Shown piece after piece: positions 45,941 to 55,297 of a stretch of DNA of 64,000 nt; within the stretch, counting starts at the first letter, position 1, and each line of letters begins with the position of its first letter. Source of the DNA: Novosphingobium sp. BW1 (lineage in GTDB: Bacteria > Pseudomonadota > Alphaproteobacteria > Sphingomonadales > Sphingomonadaceae). Where the stretch lies: the NCBI RefSeq assembly GCF_008107685.1, contig NZ_VIRF01000074.1, forward strand, positions 25,088 through 89,087, written 5' to 3'. Position numbers and translations under genes: made by a program. The notes beneath the pieces were generated by a model that saw nothing but the letters and a program-made list of their open reading frames with translations, had not been told where the DNA came from and did not search any database.

Positions 45941-46657
45941 CTATCCTTCGCCGCAAGCGCCCGTCCTGCCCAGCGCGCCCAGTGCCACCAGGACCGGGGC
46001 GAGCAGGAACCCGGTAACAAAGCCGCCCAGATGGGCCTCCCAGGCCAGTCCCGAGGCGCCCCCGAAAAGCACCGGCACCCCGCCCAGCGCGCAGACCGCC
46101 CAAATGTGGGTCCGCGCCATGGCCAGCACCTGGCGCCCCGTCGCGACCGAGCAGACCTCGCCCACACCCGCACTCATCGCCTTGTGCCGGGCGAGAAAGC
46201 CGATCAGCCCGAACACCACGCCCGAGGCGCCCAGCAGGCCCTCGCCACCGGCGCGGTGGAGCGCAAGATAGGCCACCCCCCCGGCCAGCCCGCTTGCCTC
46301 GAAGAGCAAGCCAAGGCGCAGCCAGGCGGACAGCCCTCCGCCCAGTCGATACACCGCCAGCGCGGCCAGCGGCACGAAGGCGAAGGCCGTGATCGCGAAG
46401 TGCAGCGCGGACGCATGGGCAAACATGTGCATCTGCAAAGTCGCCAGCTGCCCCTCGCCGAGCGCCTCGTGCGAGACCCGCCAGGCCAGCATGTGGTCGG
46501 TGTCGAACAGACGCACGATGAAGACGTAGGCCATGAAGCCCAGCAGGGCCCAGCCGGGCGCATAGTCTTCCCAGGGGATCACGGGACCGGGGCGCTCCTC
46601 TCGCCCGACCCTGCGATCCTCTGCGCATATGTGCACCGCCACCCGTTCGCTGCTCAT
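45941..46657 (-). CDS. Rhomboid-family intramembrane serine protease
   Basis: 238 residues from the ATG at 46657, with GGAGGG five bases before it; an ATG at 46672 lacks one. Catalytic Ser is in GLLGASGVVFGLIG (Ser about residue 145) and the His in WEAHLGGFVTGFLL; MHMFAHASALHF is the loop/TM2 signature. Six or seven hydrophobic helices. It cleaves membrane proteins within the bilayer; substrates are unknown. The gene converges with the LysR gene. Confidence 0.9.
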   Translation of the reverse strand: MSSERVAVHICAEDRRVGREERPGPVIPWEDYAPGWALLGFMAYVFIVRLFDTDHMLAWRVSHEALGEGQLATLQMHMFAHASALHFAITAFAFVPLAALAVYRLGGGLSAWLRLGLLFEASGLAGGVAYLALHRAGGEGLLGASGVVFGLIGFLARHKAMSAGVGEVCSVATGRQVLAMARTHIWAVCALGGVPVLFGGASGLAWEAHLGGFVTGFLLAPVLVALGALGRTGACGEG

Positions 46658-46727
46658 CACACCCTCCATCAAGGCGCGATGGTATCAAGCGATTCGCCGC
46701 AGGGGTGTGTTCTGGATCACGCCCACG

Positions 46728-46764
46728 AAAAAAGGGCGCTCCCTCAAGAGGAAGCGCCCTTTTT
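46728..46764 (-). terminator. Bidirectional terminator between the isomerase and rhomboid genes
   Basis: AAAAAAGGGCGCT, loop, AGCGCCCTTTTT; 46 bases past the isomerase stop. Confidence 0.85.
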
Positions 46765-46809
46765 CAGTGTGTCCGCACCCTCACAAGGGAGCAAAATCGG
46801 CCCGCAATC

Positions 46810-47274
46810 TTACGAAAGCGCGGCCTTCACGATCTTGCCGGGCTCACGCGGCGGCTCGCCCTTGGGCAGCGCGTCGACGTGATCCATGCCTTCGACCACT
46901 TCACCCCAGACGGTGTACTGCTTGTCGAGGAAGCGCGCATCGTCGAAGCAGATGAAAAACTGGCTGTTCGCCGAGTGCGGGTAGCTGGTGCGGGCCATCG
47001 AGCACACGCCGCGCACATGCGGCTCGGCGCTGAACTCGGCCTGCAGGTCCGGCTTCTCCGAACCGCCCATGCCGGTACCATTGGGGCAGCCGCCCTGCGC
47101 CATGAAGCCGGGGATCACGCGGTGAAAGAGGATACCGTCGTAGAAACCTTCCGAGGTCAGCTCCTTGATGCGCTCGACGTGACCGGGGGCCAGGTCGGGG
47201 CGCAGCTTGATCTTGACGTCGCCGCCCTCGCCGTTGCCGGTGTCGAGCGTGAAGGTGAGAAATTCATCAGCCAT
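46810..47274 (-). CDS. Cyclophilin-type peptidyl-prolyl isomerase
   Basis: 154 residues, no signal, so cytoplasmic (PpiB-like). Motifs: ELTSEGFYDGILFHRVIPGF (catalytic Arg), FMAQGG, and NSQFFICFDDARFLD. Accelerates prolyl bond isomerisation. Monocistronic with its own terminator. Confidence 0.94.
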   Translation of the reverse strand: MADEFLTFTLDTGNGEGGDVKIKLRPDLAPGHVERIKELTSEGFYDGILFHRVIPGFMAQGGCPNGTGMGGSEKPDLQAEFSAEPHVRGVCSMARTSYPHSANSQFFICFDDARFLDKQYTVWGEVVEGMDHVDALPKGEPPREPGKIVKAALS

Positions 47275-47469
47275 CGAAAACTCCTGTCGCCGCGCGGATG
47301 CGGGCCGTTAGGTGTGCTGGCAGCCCGCGCGGGGGCGGGCGCCATGGGAACCGGCCCCGATATAGGCGATGGTGCGCCATTGTCACGTTCCGCGCGGCCA
47401 GCGTGCACGAAATTCATCCGCGCCGGGGTGGACTGTTGCAATTGCGAAATTGCCGCGTAGACCCGCCCC

Positions 47470-48945
47470 ATGAGCGATACGGATCTCAAGGACGAACGGA
47501 TCGAGGACGCAGATCTGCGCGACGAGAAGCTTGATGCGTCCGAATTTCCCGAGGATCCGGACGGTGAGCCCGAAACCGAGAGCGAAAGCCTCGATGAGGA
47601 CAACCGCCTCAAGGCCGACTACGTCCGCGCGGTCAAGGATGCCTTGTGGGAGGAAGACTTCGACCGGGTCTACGAACTGGTCGAACCGCTGCACCCCGCC
47701 GACATTGCCGACCTTTTCGAGCTCGTCGATGCCGACGAGCGCCCGGTGCTCGCACGCTCGATCCGCGACCTCATGGGCGTGGAGGTCATCGCGGAGCTGA
47801 ACGACTGGGTGCGCGAGCTCCTCGTCGAAACGCTGCCCGCCGAAGTCGTCGCGGGCTTTGCGGGCGAGCTCGACACCGACGATGCCGTCGCGATGCTGGA
47901 GGACCTCGACGAGGACAACCAGCGCGCGGTCCTGGCCGAAATGGAGCCGGAAGACCGCGCGGCCATCGAATCGGCGCTGTCCTACCCCGACGAGTCCGCC
48001 GGGCGCATGATGAGCCGCGAGTTCGTGGCCGTGCCCGAGACGATGACGGTCGGTGACCTCATCGACTTCCTGCGCGAACACCGCGAACTGCCGACCGAGT
48101 TCTGGGAAGTGTTCATCGTCGATCCGATGCACCGCCCGATCGGCACCTGCGTCCTGTCTTGGATCCTGCGCTGCCCGCGCAACATCCCGCTCTACGACGT
48201 GATGAAGCGCGAGCAGACGCTGATCCCGGTCGATATGGACCAGGAAGAAGTCGCGCTGCGTTTCCAGAAGTACGCACTGATCTCGGCCGCGGTGGTCGAC
48301 ACCTCGGGCCGCCTCATCGGCCAGATCACGGTCGACGACGTGGTCCACATCATTTCCGAGGAGGCGGGCGAGGACGCCCTCCTCCTCTCCGGGGCAGGCG
48401 ATGGCGACATCAACGAGCCGATCCGCGATGCCTGGTCGGGGCGCGTGCGCTGGCTCATCGCGAACCTCCTCACGGCCACGCTCGCCTCGGCGGTCATCGC
48501 CATGTTCGAGGACACCATCGCGGCCATGGTCGCGCTCGCCACGCTGATGCCGATCGTCGCGGGGCTGGGCGGCAACGCGGGCACGCAGACGCTGGCCGTG
48601 ACCGTGCGCGCGCTCGCGATGAACCAGCTTACCCCCAGTAACGCCTGGCGCGCGGTCCGGCGCGAGATGACCATCGCGCTCCTCAACGGCGGCACGGTCG
48701 CCGTCATCATCGGCATCGCGGTCTCGCTGATCTTCGGCAACCCGATGCTGGGCGGGGTGATCGCCGCGGCCATGATGACCAACATCGTGATTGCCGGGAT
48801 GGCGGGCGTGCTGATCCCGCTGACGCTCGAACGGCTCAAGGCAGACCCGGCGATTTCGTCCTCGGTCTTCGTGACGATGACGACCGATTCGATGGGCTTC
48901 CTCGTCTTCCTCGGCCTTGCCACGATGTCCGGACTGGTCGGCTAA
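47470..48945 (+). CDS. mgtE: Magnesium transporter MgtE
   Basis: 491 residues. An acidic head (~45), the MgtE N domain with repeated helix pairs (LHPADIADLFELVDADERPV, LDTDDAVAMLEDLDEDNQRA), then two CBS domains, and five membrane helices at the end beginning WLIANLLTATLASAVIAMFE. The selectivity-type motif GLGGNAGTQTLAVTVRALAM is clear. It imports Mg2+ and is gated by cytoplasmic Mg2+ through the N and CBS domains. Confidence 0.95.
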   Translation: MSDTDLKDERIEDADLRDEKLDASEFPEDPDGEPETESESLDEDNRLKADYVRAVKDALWEEDFDRVYELVEPLHPADIADLFELVDADERPVLARSIRDLMGVEVIAELNDWVRELLVETLPAEVVAGFAGELDTDDAVAMLEDLDEDNQRAVLAEMEPEDRAAIESALSYPDESAGRMMSREFVAVPETMTVGDLIDFLREHRELPTEFWEVFIVDPMHRPIGTCVLSWILRCPRNIPLYDVMKREQTLIPVDMDQEEVALRFQKYALISAAVVDTSGRLIGQITVDDVVHIISEEAGEDALLLSGAGDGDINEPIRDAWSGRVRWLIANLLTATLASAVIAMFEDTIAAMVALATLMPIVAGLGGNAGTQTLAVTVRALAMNQLTPSNAWRAVRREMTIALLNGGTVAVIIGIAVSLIFGNPMLGGVIAAAMMTNIVIAGMAGVLIPLTLERLKADPAISSSVFVTMTTDSMGFLVFLGLATMSGLVG

Positions 48946-49001
48946 GCGCGCACGCACGTTGCGTGTTGGCGTTCGGGCCCATCCTCCCTATCTAGCCTGT
49001 C

Positions 49002-49406
49002 ATGCCGCTGCACCTGACGAAGATTGCCTTTGCCGCCCAGAGCCCTGCCGACCTGCGCGGCTGGCTGGAAAGCCACGCGCCACTGGGCGAGGCGCGACTC
49101 ACCACCCGCTACGTGCCCAAGCGGCAGGCCGAAATGGTGGGCGGCTCGCTCTACTGGATCTTCGAGCACGCGCTCATCGGACGCTCACCGATCCTGGGCT
49201 TCGAACAGCGCGAAAGCGACGGGCGCTGGGACATCCGCCTCGAACCCCGGCTGATCCCGGTCGTCACCAAGCCCAAGCGCGCGCACCAGGGCTGGCGCTA
49301 CCTCAAGGACGAGGACGCCCCGCGCGACCTCACCGATGGCGAGGACAGCGGCGACATCATGCCCCCCAAGCTGGCGCGCGAACTGATGAAGCTGGGGCTG
49401 GTCTGA
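49002..49406 (+). CDS. DUF1489-family protein
   Basis: 134 residues. Begins PLHLTKIAFAAQSPADL and contains TTRYVPKRQAEMVGGSLYWI and HALIGRSPILGFE, then AHQGWRYL: the alphaproteobacterial DUF1489 pattern. Cytoplasmic, no known function. It follows mgtE by 56 bases. Confidence 0.85.
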   Translation: MPLHLTKIAFAAQSPADLRGWLESHAPLGEARLTTRYVPKRQAEMVGGSLYWIFEHALIGRSPILGFEQRESDGRWDIRLEPRLIPVVTKPKRAHQGWRYLKDEDAPRDLTDGEDSGDIMPPKLARELMKLGLV

Positions 49407-49469
49407 GAACGTCGTCGAACATCGGGAAGCCGAATTTCAGGACGAAATCAATGAGTCAGAAGGATGATT

Positions 49470-49583
49470 CCGACGGCCATTGCCCTCCGGCTCCCCAAAT
49501 TGTCGGCCTCACCTTCCACGCGCTACGTTGGCCGAGAATGGCAAGGTCGTCCATTTTGCGTTCAAGGGGCGATGGCCTCTTTA
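49470..49583 (+). repeat. Dispersed ~114-bp hairpin-capped element, copy 7 (A end left)
   Basis: A end CCGACGGCCATTGCCCTCCG, then GGCTCCCCAAATTGTCGGCC; centre GGCCGAGAATGGCAAGGTCG; B end CAAGGGGCGATGGCCTCTTT followed by AAAAACTTCC. Between the convergent DUF1489 and nudC genes. Confidence 0.85.
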
Positions 49584-49629
49584 AAAACTTCCTACTATTG
49601 CCTTCCCTGGAGCTTCACGCCTTTCCCGA

Positions 49630-50571
49630 TCATTGCACCGGCCCGCGATCCAGCCACCACTTGAGCAGAAGATAGGCCACCGCGCTTTGCGAAGGGGCAT
49701 CGAAGGCGAGGCCTGCCTCGCCGCTCTCGGTCTTGGCCGCGACGGCTTGCTCGACTTCGGCGCGGGTGAACCAGCGCACATCGTCGAGTTCGGTCTCATC
49801 CATGGTGATGGCGTCGTCTTCGGCCACCGCGTGGCAGGCGATCATCAGCGAAGAGGGAAAGGGCCAGGGCTGGCTGGCGATGTAGGTCACGTCATGGACG
49901 CGCACGCCTGCTTCCTCGAATACCTCGCGCGCGACCGCCTCTTCCACCGTCTCGCCCGGTTCGACGAATCCGGCGAGTGCGGAGTAGCGCCCTTCGGGGA
50001 AGCGCGGCTGGCGGCCCAGGAGCAGCCGGTCCTCGTGCTCGACCGACATGATCGTGACCGGATCGACGCGCGGAAAATGGGGCACGCCGCAGACCGAAGA
50101 GGTGCAGGAGCGCTGCCAGCCGCCCTTGTTGAGCACGGTTTCGCTGCCGCACTGCGCGCAGAAGCGGTGCCGTGCGTGCCAGCCGACGAGCGCGCGGGCT
50201 CCACCGTAGATCGCCAGTTCTTCGTGGCTAAGCACGGCCATCGCGCTCCAGCTGGCTGGCCCTGCGTGCGGGGTTTCACCCGGCTGGACGACAGGGACAG
50301 GCGCAAAACAGGCGCGGCGGTCGCCGCCTTCGCCTTCCAGCCCCAGGAACACCAGTTCGGCCTCGGGCGACACGGCATCGAGATCGCCCCAGCGCAGCGT
50401 GTCGTGCGAGCTCAGCAGTGGGTCGAGCCCGTCGAGCAGCAGCACCCGCGCGCCCGGTCCGCGTAGCCGGGCGAGCGCCTCGGGATTGGAGCGGATGTGG
50501 TCGGCCCGGTCGAGCGGCGATCCGGCGTAGGCAATCGGCGCGATGGGGATGGTGGCGAGGCGGGCGGACAT
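49630..50571 (-). CDS. nudC: NAD(+)/NADH diphosphatase
   Basis: 313 residues. Zinc ribbon CAQCGSETVLNKGGWQRSC, then FPRVDPVTIM, the Nudix box GFVEPGETVEEAVAREVFEE (followed by AGV), and the NudC-specific SQPWPFPSSLM. It cleaves NADH to NMNH and AMP and can remove NAD caps from RNA. Start is two bases from the stop of the beta-lactamase-like gene. Confidence 0.94.
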   Translation of the reverse strand: MSARLATIPIAPIAYAGSPLDRADHIRSNPEALARLRGPGARVLLLDGLDPLLSSHDTLRWGDLDAVSPEAELVFLGLEGEGGDRRACFAPVPVVQPGETPHAGPASWSAMAVLSHEELAIYGGARALVGWHARHRFCAQCGSETVLNKGGWQRSCTSSVCGVPHFPRVDPVTIMSVEHEDRLLLGRQPRFPEGRYSALAGFVEPGETVEEAVAREVFEEAGVRVHDVTYIASQPWPFPSSLMIACHAVAEDDAITMDETELDDVRWFTRAEVEQAVAAKTESGEAGLAFDAPSQSAVAYLLLKWWLDRGPVQ

Positions 50572-50572
50572 G

Positions 50573-51883
50573 TCAGGTTCTCTCCAGGAGCGCGGTCACG
50601 TCGGCTTTGAGCGCCGACTGGAATTCGGGAAGCAGGCGGCTGGCCTCGGGCGGCATGAACTGGACGAAAATCTGCGAGCGAAGCCCCTTGGCCATGTCGA
50701 CCATGGCCACCGTTCCAGCCGCGCCCGACCAGCCGAACATGCCGCTCTCGGGCCCCATGCCAACGCGTCCGCCCGCGCCGAAGCCGGATGGTCGCCCTTG
50801 CGTGACGGGCCCAGCGACACCGTCGGGCAGGAGGTTTCGAGTGCCCGTGCGCACGGCGAGTTCGGAAAGGATGCGCCGCCCGTCCAGTTCGCCAAACTGG
50901 GCCAGAAGGCGCAGGAAGCGGTCATAGTCGGCCGGTGTACTGACCAGCCCCGCCCCGCCGAAGGGAAACGGCGGGGGATCGAGGTAGATCGAGTCCTCAC
51001 CCTTATCGATAGGTACGAGCCCCTCGCCGAGCGCCCCGTAGTTGGTGGTCAGGCGCCCCGCCTCCTCGCGCGGGACCTGGAAGGCGGTGCTCTCCATGCC
51101 CGCGGGCGCGAAGATCACCTTGCTCAGGTACCTGTCGAAGGAAAGGCCCGAGACCACCTCGATCACCCGGCCCACAAGATCGAGCCCCATCGAGTAGATC
51201 CACTTCGTACCCGGATCGGCCACCAGCGGGACCTGCGCCAGCCGCGAGGCAAAGAGGTCGAGGCTGCCTACCGTCTCGCCGGCAAAGATACCCGGCACCT
51301 TCATGCGGCTGACCTGCCCCGGGATCAGGCCCTTGTCCTCCATCAGACCCTTGATCGGCCCCTTCTGAACGATAGTGTAGCCGAGGCCTGCGGTGTGGGT
51401 GAGGAGGTGGCGGATGGTGATTGCGCGGGGCGCGTCGTGCAACTCATCCAGTGAACCGTCGTAGCGGTCCTGCACCCTCATGTTCGCATATTCGGGCAGA
51501 ATTTCGTGCAGGGGTTGATCAAGGCCGAGCAGGCCATCGGCGATCAGCTGCATCGCGGCCATGCCGGTGACCGGCTTGGTCATCGAGTAGATGCGAAAGA
51601 GGCTGTCGGGCCGCATCGCGGTATCTTCAGTAAAGCTCTGCATGCCCGAGAGGACGTATTCGGGCGCCTGCCCGGGAAGGCCCAGCGTCGCGATCATGCC
51701 GGGAAAGCGTCCCGGCCCGGTCCAGCGCGCGAGGACGGCGCGCACGCGGGGGAGCAGGTCGCGGTCCTGCGCGGCAAGCGCCAGCCGGGGGAGCAGCGGC
51801 GCGCCCAGTCCGGCGGCCGCGCCCAGCATGAGAAGACGGCGCCGGTCGAGCGCGTGCTGCATGCCCTCAACCTCGTGTCTCAT
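50573..51883 (-). CDS. Exported serine hydrolase (class C beta-lactamase/DD-peptidase fold)
   Basis: 436 residues; the ATG at 51883 overlaps the mutY stop (ATGA); a start at 51862 is also possible. Signal RRRLLMLGAAAGLGAPLLPR with twin arginines suggests Tat or Sec export. Active-site motifs: SMTK (S-x-x-K) in RIYSMTKPVTGMAAMQL, YSM at WIYSMGLDLVGRV (Y-x-N position has Met-Gly, not Asn), and a G-W-S-G stretch near the C-terminus in place of K-T-G. This fits an esterase or EstB-type enzyme more than a true beta-lactamase. Confidence 0.85.
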   Translation of the reverse strand: MRHEVEGMQHALDRRRLLMLGAAAGLGAPLLPRLALAAQDRDLLPRVRAVLARWTGPGRFPGMIATLGLPGQAPEYVLSGMQSFTEDTAMRPDSLFRIYSMTKPVTGMAAMQLIADGLLGLDQPLHEILPEYANMRVQDRYDGSLDELHDAPRAITIRHLLTHTAGLGYTIVQKGPIKGLMEDKGLIPGQVSRMKVPGIFAGETVGSLDLFASRLAQVPLVADPGTKWIYSMGLDLVGRVIEVVSGLSFDRYLSKVIFAPAGMESTAFQVPREEAGRLTTNYGALGEGLVPIDKGEDSIYLDPPPFPFGGAGLVSTPADYDRFLRLLAQFGELDGRRILSELAVRTGTRNLLPDGVAGPVTQGRPSGFGAGGRVGMGPESGMFGWSGAAGTVAMVDMAKGLRSQIFVQFMPPEASRLLPEFQSALKADVTALLERT

Positions 51884-52947
51884 GCATCCTCTCCCATGTG
51901 GGCCAGAGCCAGCCGCGCGGCCTTAACAAAGAGCGTGGGGAGCCCGGCTTCATCCAGCTTCTCGAGCGGCCACCATTCGCCTTCGCCCAGGTCTTCGGGC
52001 GGGCTAGCTCCGGCGTGGATGGCAAGGTGCAGGTCCAGCGCGAAGTGGCTGAAGACATGGGAGACACGGCCCGCCGGCTCCCATGGCCCCTCGGCCAGAT
52101 CCACGCCATGGCCGTCCTGACGCGCGGCCCAGCCATCGTCCGGAAGCGCGCGCATACCGCCCAGCATCCCCTTGCCCGCGCGGCGCACCAGCCAGACATG
52201 GTCTTCGCCAGAGATCCGCGCCTCGATCCAGAAGGCGCGGCCCGTACGGGTGGGTTTCGCCTTCTTGGGAGCCTTGACCGGCAGGCGCGCAGGGTCGCCC
52301 GAAGCCCGCGCGGCGCAGGTGTCCGAGAGCGGGCAAAGCAGGCACTTGGGCCCGCGCACCGTGCAAATACCCGAGCCCAAGTCCATCATCGCCTGCGCAA
52401 AATCGCCCGCACGGGCATCGGGCGTTATTTCGTCGGCGCGCTCGCGGATCTCGGGACGGCTGGCGGGCAGCGGGGTCTTGATCGAAAAGAGCCGCGAGAC
52501 GACGCGCTCGACATTGGCATCGACCACGACCGCGCGCGCACCAAAGGCAATCGCGGCAACCGCTGCGGCGGTATAGGGGCCAAGCCCGGGAAGCGTGCGC
52601 AGCTCGGCCTCGGTCTTGGGAAAAGTCCCGCCCCGCGCAGCCACCTCGCGCGCGCAGGCGAGCAGGTTGCGGGCCCGGGCGTAATAGCCCAGCCCCGCCC
52701 AGGCGGCCATGACCTCCTCGTCCGGCGCGGCGGCAAGATCGGCCACACTCGGCCACAGCCGGGTGAATTTGGCGAAGTATTCCTTTACTGCAGCCACCGT
52801 GGTCTGCTGGAGCATGACTTCGGAAAGCCAGACGCGGTAGGGATCGGGCGCGGGGCTTCCGGGCGGCGCGCGCCAGGGCAGCGTGCGGGCGTGTGCATCG
52901 TACCAGTCGAGAAGTCGCTCGGCGGTGGTTTCGCGGCTGGCGTCCAT
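51880..52947 (-). CDS. mutY: Adenine DNA glycosylase
   Basis: 355 residues from the ATG at 52947; the long upstream frame is antisense to dciA. Motifs: VWLSEVMLQQTTVAAVKEYF, the HhH LPGLGPYTAAAVAAIAFGAR with the catalytic Asp in VVDANVERVVSRLFS, and the 4Fe-4S cluster ICTVRGPKCLLCPLSDTC (C-x6-C-x2-C-x5-C). The NUDT-like C-terminal domain reads 8-oxoG. It removes A opposite 8-oxoG. The gene diverges from dciA. Confidence 0.95.
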   Translation of the reverse strand: MDASRETTAERLLDWYDAHARTLPWRAPPGSPAPDPYRVWLSEVMLQQTTVAAVKEYFAKFTRLWPSVADLAAAPDEEVMAAWAGLGYYARARNLLACAREVAARGGTFPKTEAELRTLPGLGPYTAAAVAAIAFGARAVVVDANVERVVSRLFSIKTPLPASRPEIRERADEITPDARAGDFAQAMMDLGSGICTVRGPKCLLCPLSDTCAARASGDPARLPVKAPKKAKPTRTGRAFWIEARISGEDHVWLVRRAGKGMLGGMRALPDDGWAARQDGHGVDLAEGPWEPAGRVSHVFSHFALDLHLAIHAGASPPEDLGEGEWWPLEKLDEAGLPTLFVKAARLALAHMGEDA

Positions 52948-53028
52948 GCGCCCCCTATGGCATTGGAGGGCGCGCAAGGGAACGGCACAAATTGCGCAAA
53001 AAGGCGAAGCAAAACTTTGGACAGCACC

Positions 53029-53583
53029 GTGGACAAGACGCCAAGCAAGACCAAGGGCCAAGCCCGGTCTAGGGCCGCACCAAAGACCTTCGAGCGCGCG
53101 CGCGGCGGACAGGCCCGCGCGATCAGCGACCTCATGCCCAATGTCGGGCGCACCGCCTTTCGCCGCTTCGGCTTCATGCAGTCGAGCGTGGTGACGCGCT
53201 GGCCCGAGATCGTGGGCGCGCGCCACGCCCGCGTCTGCACGCCCGAGGCAATCCGCTTCCCGCCGGGCGAGAAGTGCGACGGTATCCTGCAGCTGGTGGT
53301 CAAGCCCGCCCACGCCACGCTGATCCAGCACGTCATTCCCGAGATCATGGACCGAGTGAACCGCTTTTTCGGCTACAAGGCGGTCGCCAAGGTCAAGATC
53401 CGGCAAGGCGAGGTTAAGCCGCCGCCTGCCACCCAGAGCCGCGCCGCGCCGCCTTCGCTCAAACCAGTCCCCTACGAGCTGGGCGAATCGCTGCGCGACA
53501 TCGGGGATCCGGAACTGCGCGCGGTGCTGGAATCGCTGGCCCGCAGCATGGGCGCCAAAGCCGAACGGAACGACGAGACATGA
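53029..53583 (+). CDS. DciA-type DUF721 protein (replicative helicase loader)
   Basis: 184 residues from the GTG at 53029; a TTG four codons earlier (53017, with AAGG at a fair distance) is equally possible. The DUF721/DciA signature is VGRTAFRRFGFMQSSVVTRW, followed by PEIVG, IRFPPG and LQLVVKPAHATLIQHVIPEI, then VNRFFGYKAVAKVKIRQG. A basic head (TPSKTKGQARSRAAPKTFER) precedes it. In bacteria lacking DnaC, DciA loads DnaB. Divergent from mutY; the ATG of the next gene overlaps its stop (ATGA). Confidence 0.87.
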   Translation: MDKTPSKTKGQARSRAAPKTFERARGGQARAISDLMPNVGRTAFRRFGFMQSSVVTRWPEIVGARHARVCTPEAIRFPPGEKCDGILQLVVKPAHATLIQHVIPEIMDRVNRFFGYKAVAKVKIRQGEVKPPPATQSRAAPPSLKPVPYELGESLRDIGDPELRAVLESLARSMGAKAERNDET

Positions 53584-54365
53584 CACCTGCGACCAAGACT
53601 CTCTCCCTTTTCGCGCTGAGCGCGGCCGCGCTGGCGGCAGGCAGCCTTGCCGCGCCGACACCCGCCAGTGCCGCCGAAGGCAAGACCAACCGCAACGGGC
53701 AGGTCACCGTCACCGGCAACGGCAGCCATACGCTGGGCAACCCCGCCGCGCCGGTGAAGGTGACCGAGTACATCAGCTACACCTGCTCGCACTGCGCCGC
53801 GCTTCACCGCGAGGCCGATCCGGTCCTGCGCACCACCGCAATCCCCCAGGGCAAGGTCGCGCTCACCGTCTCGAACCTTGTGCGCAACCCCGTCGACATC
53901 ACCATTGCCCTTCTTACCTCGTGCGGCGATCCCAAGACCTTCTTCGTGCGCCACAACGCCTTCCTCGCCTCGCAGGACACCTGGCTGCCCAAGGCGGCAT
54001 CGGCCAGCGAAGTCCAGCGCAAGCGCTGGGCCGAAGGCGAACTGCCCCAACGCCTGCGCGCGATCGCCAGCGATCTGGGCTTCTACGAAAAGGTCGAGCA
54101 CTTCGGCGTCACCCGCAGCCAGGCCGACCAGTGCCTGGCCGACACGGCCCAGCTCGACAAGGTCATGGCCCAGCATAACGCCGCTTCGCAGTTGAAGCTG
54201 ACCGGAACGCCCGGGATCGTCATCAACGGCAAAGTCCTCTACGCCACGAAGGACGGCAAGGTCCTCCAGAACCCGATGGGTGGCCCGCTCCAGGCAACGC
54301 AGTGGAAGGACATGTCCGCCGCGATCTCCAAGGCGCTCGCCGCCAGCACCGCCGGGCAGATCTGA
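53580..54365 (+). CDS. DsbA-like thioredoxin-domain protein
   Basis: 261 residues. Signal peptide LSLFALSAAALAAGSLAAPT ending before AEGK; the periplasmic thioredoxin motif is YTCSHCAAL (C-S-H-C). A helical insert and the cis-Pro segment LTGTPGIVINGKVL follow. DsbA-like thiol oxidoreductase or BdbD type. It overlaps the dciA stop (ATGA) and precedes a second, related gene. Confidence 0.88.
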   Translation: MTPATKTLSLFALSAAALAAGSLAAPTPASAAEGKTNRNGQVTVTGNGSHTLGNPAAPVKVTEYISYTCSHCAALHREADPVLRTTAIPQGKVALTVSNLVRNPVDITIALLTSCGDPKTFFVRHNAFLASQDTWLPKAASASEVQRKRWAEGELPQRLRAIASDLGFYEKVEHFGVTRSQADQCLADTAQLDKVMAQHNAASQLKLTGTPGIVINGKVLYATKDGKVLQNPMGGPLQATQWKDMSAAISKALAASTAGQI

Positions 54366-54490
54366 CCCCGGCGCCTTCCGCACCCAACTGTGCCCCCAAC
54401 TGTGCATAGATGGCTGGGGGGGACTGCGCGCCCCTCAACCTTGCGTCCGGTTTCTGCCAGACTGCTTCATCAACCAAGGATTCGCGACAC

Positions 54491-55252
54491 ATGACTTCCC
54501 CTGCCCTGCGCAAGATCGCCCTCGGCCTCTTCGTGGCCCCGCTCGCTCTTGGCCTCGCGGCCTGCGGCGACAAGGCCGCCGAGAGCGAAGCGCCGGTCGC
54601 CAGCGAGGCGCTCGCCACCATCGCGCCGCCCGAGGGCACCGAATGGGCCAGCGTCATCAGCAAGACCGAGGACGGCGGCTACCGCATGGGCAACCCCGAG
54701 GCGCCGATCAAGCTGGTCGAATATGGTGCGCTGTCGTGCTCGCACTGCGCCCAGTTCGCCAAGGAGAGCTTCGCGGACCTGCGCGATGATTACATCAAGA
54801 GCGGCCGCGTCAGCTACGAGATCCGCTTCTTCATGCTCAACCCCTATGACTTTTCGGCCACGATGCTCGCCACCTGCGGCCCGGACGAGGCGGTGATCCC
54901 GCTGGCGGAGCAGTTCTGGGCCTGGCAGGCCAACATGTTCGAGAACCTGCAAAGCGCGGGCGAGGAAAAGCTCCAGCAGATCGGCGCGATGCCGCGCGAC
55001 AAGCAATTCGCCGCGCTCGCCGAAGCCTCGGGCATGACCGACTTCTTCGCCTCGCGCGGGATTTCCAGGGAGCAGGGCGCGCAGTGCCTCGCCAAGACCG
55101 AAACCGCGCAAGCCTTCGCCGACCAGACCGATAAGGCCGGCAAGGAAAAGAACATCACCGGCACTCCCACCTTCTTCATCAACGGCGCCAACGTCGGCTC
55201 GATGGAGTGGGAACCGCTCGAAGCCAAGCTGCAGCAGGCCGGCGCGCGCTGA
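54491..55252 (+). CDS. DsbA-like lipoprotein
   Basis: 253 residues from the ATG at 54491, with AAGGA about 10 bases upstream. Lipobox GLAACGDK. C-S-H-C motif in GALSCSHCAQF, cis-Pro in TGTPTFFINGANV. Similar order of parts to the upstream gene (C-S-H-C, helical insert, TGTP), so a tandem duplication is likely. It is membrane-anchored where the first is soluble. smc follows 45 bases later. Confidence 0.88.
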   Translation: MTSPALRKIALGLFVAPLALGLAACGDKAAESEAPVASEALATIAPPEGTEWASVISKTEDGGYRMGNPEAPIKLVEYGALSCSHCAQFAKESFADLRDDYIKSGRVSYEIRFFMLNPYDFSATMLATCGPDEAVIPLAEQFWAWQANMFENLQSAGEEKLQQIGAMPRDKQFAALAEASGMTDFFASRGISREQGAQCLAKTETAQAFADQTDKAGKEKNITGTPTFFINGANVGSMEWEPLEAKLQQAGAR

Positions 55253-55297
55253 TGCCACGGGCGGTCCTTCCCTGCCCCCTGCGGGCGTAGGGCCGCC

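Noticed and set aside
50573..51883. Beta-lactamase resistance gene
   Set aside because: S-x-x-K is present but the tyrosine motif lacks the Asn and no K-T-G is seen, so an esterase/peptidase role is more likely.
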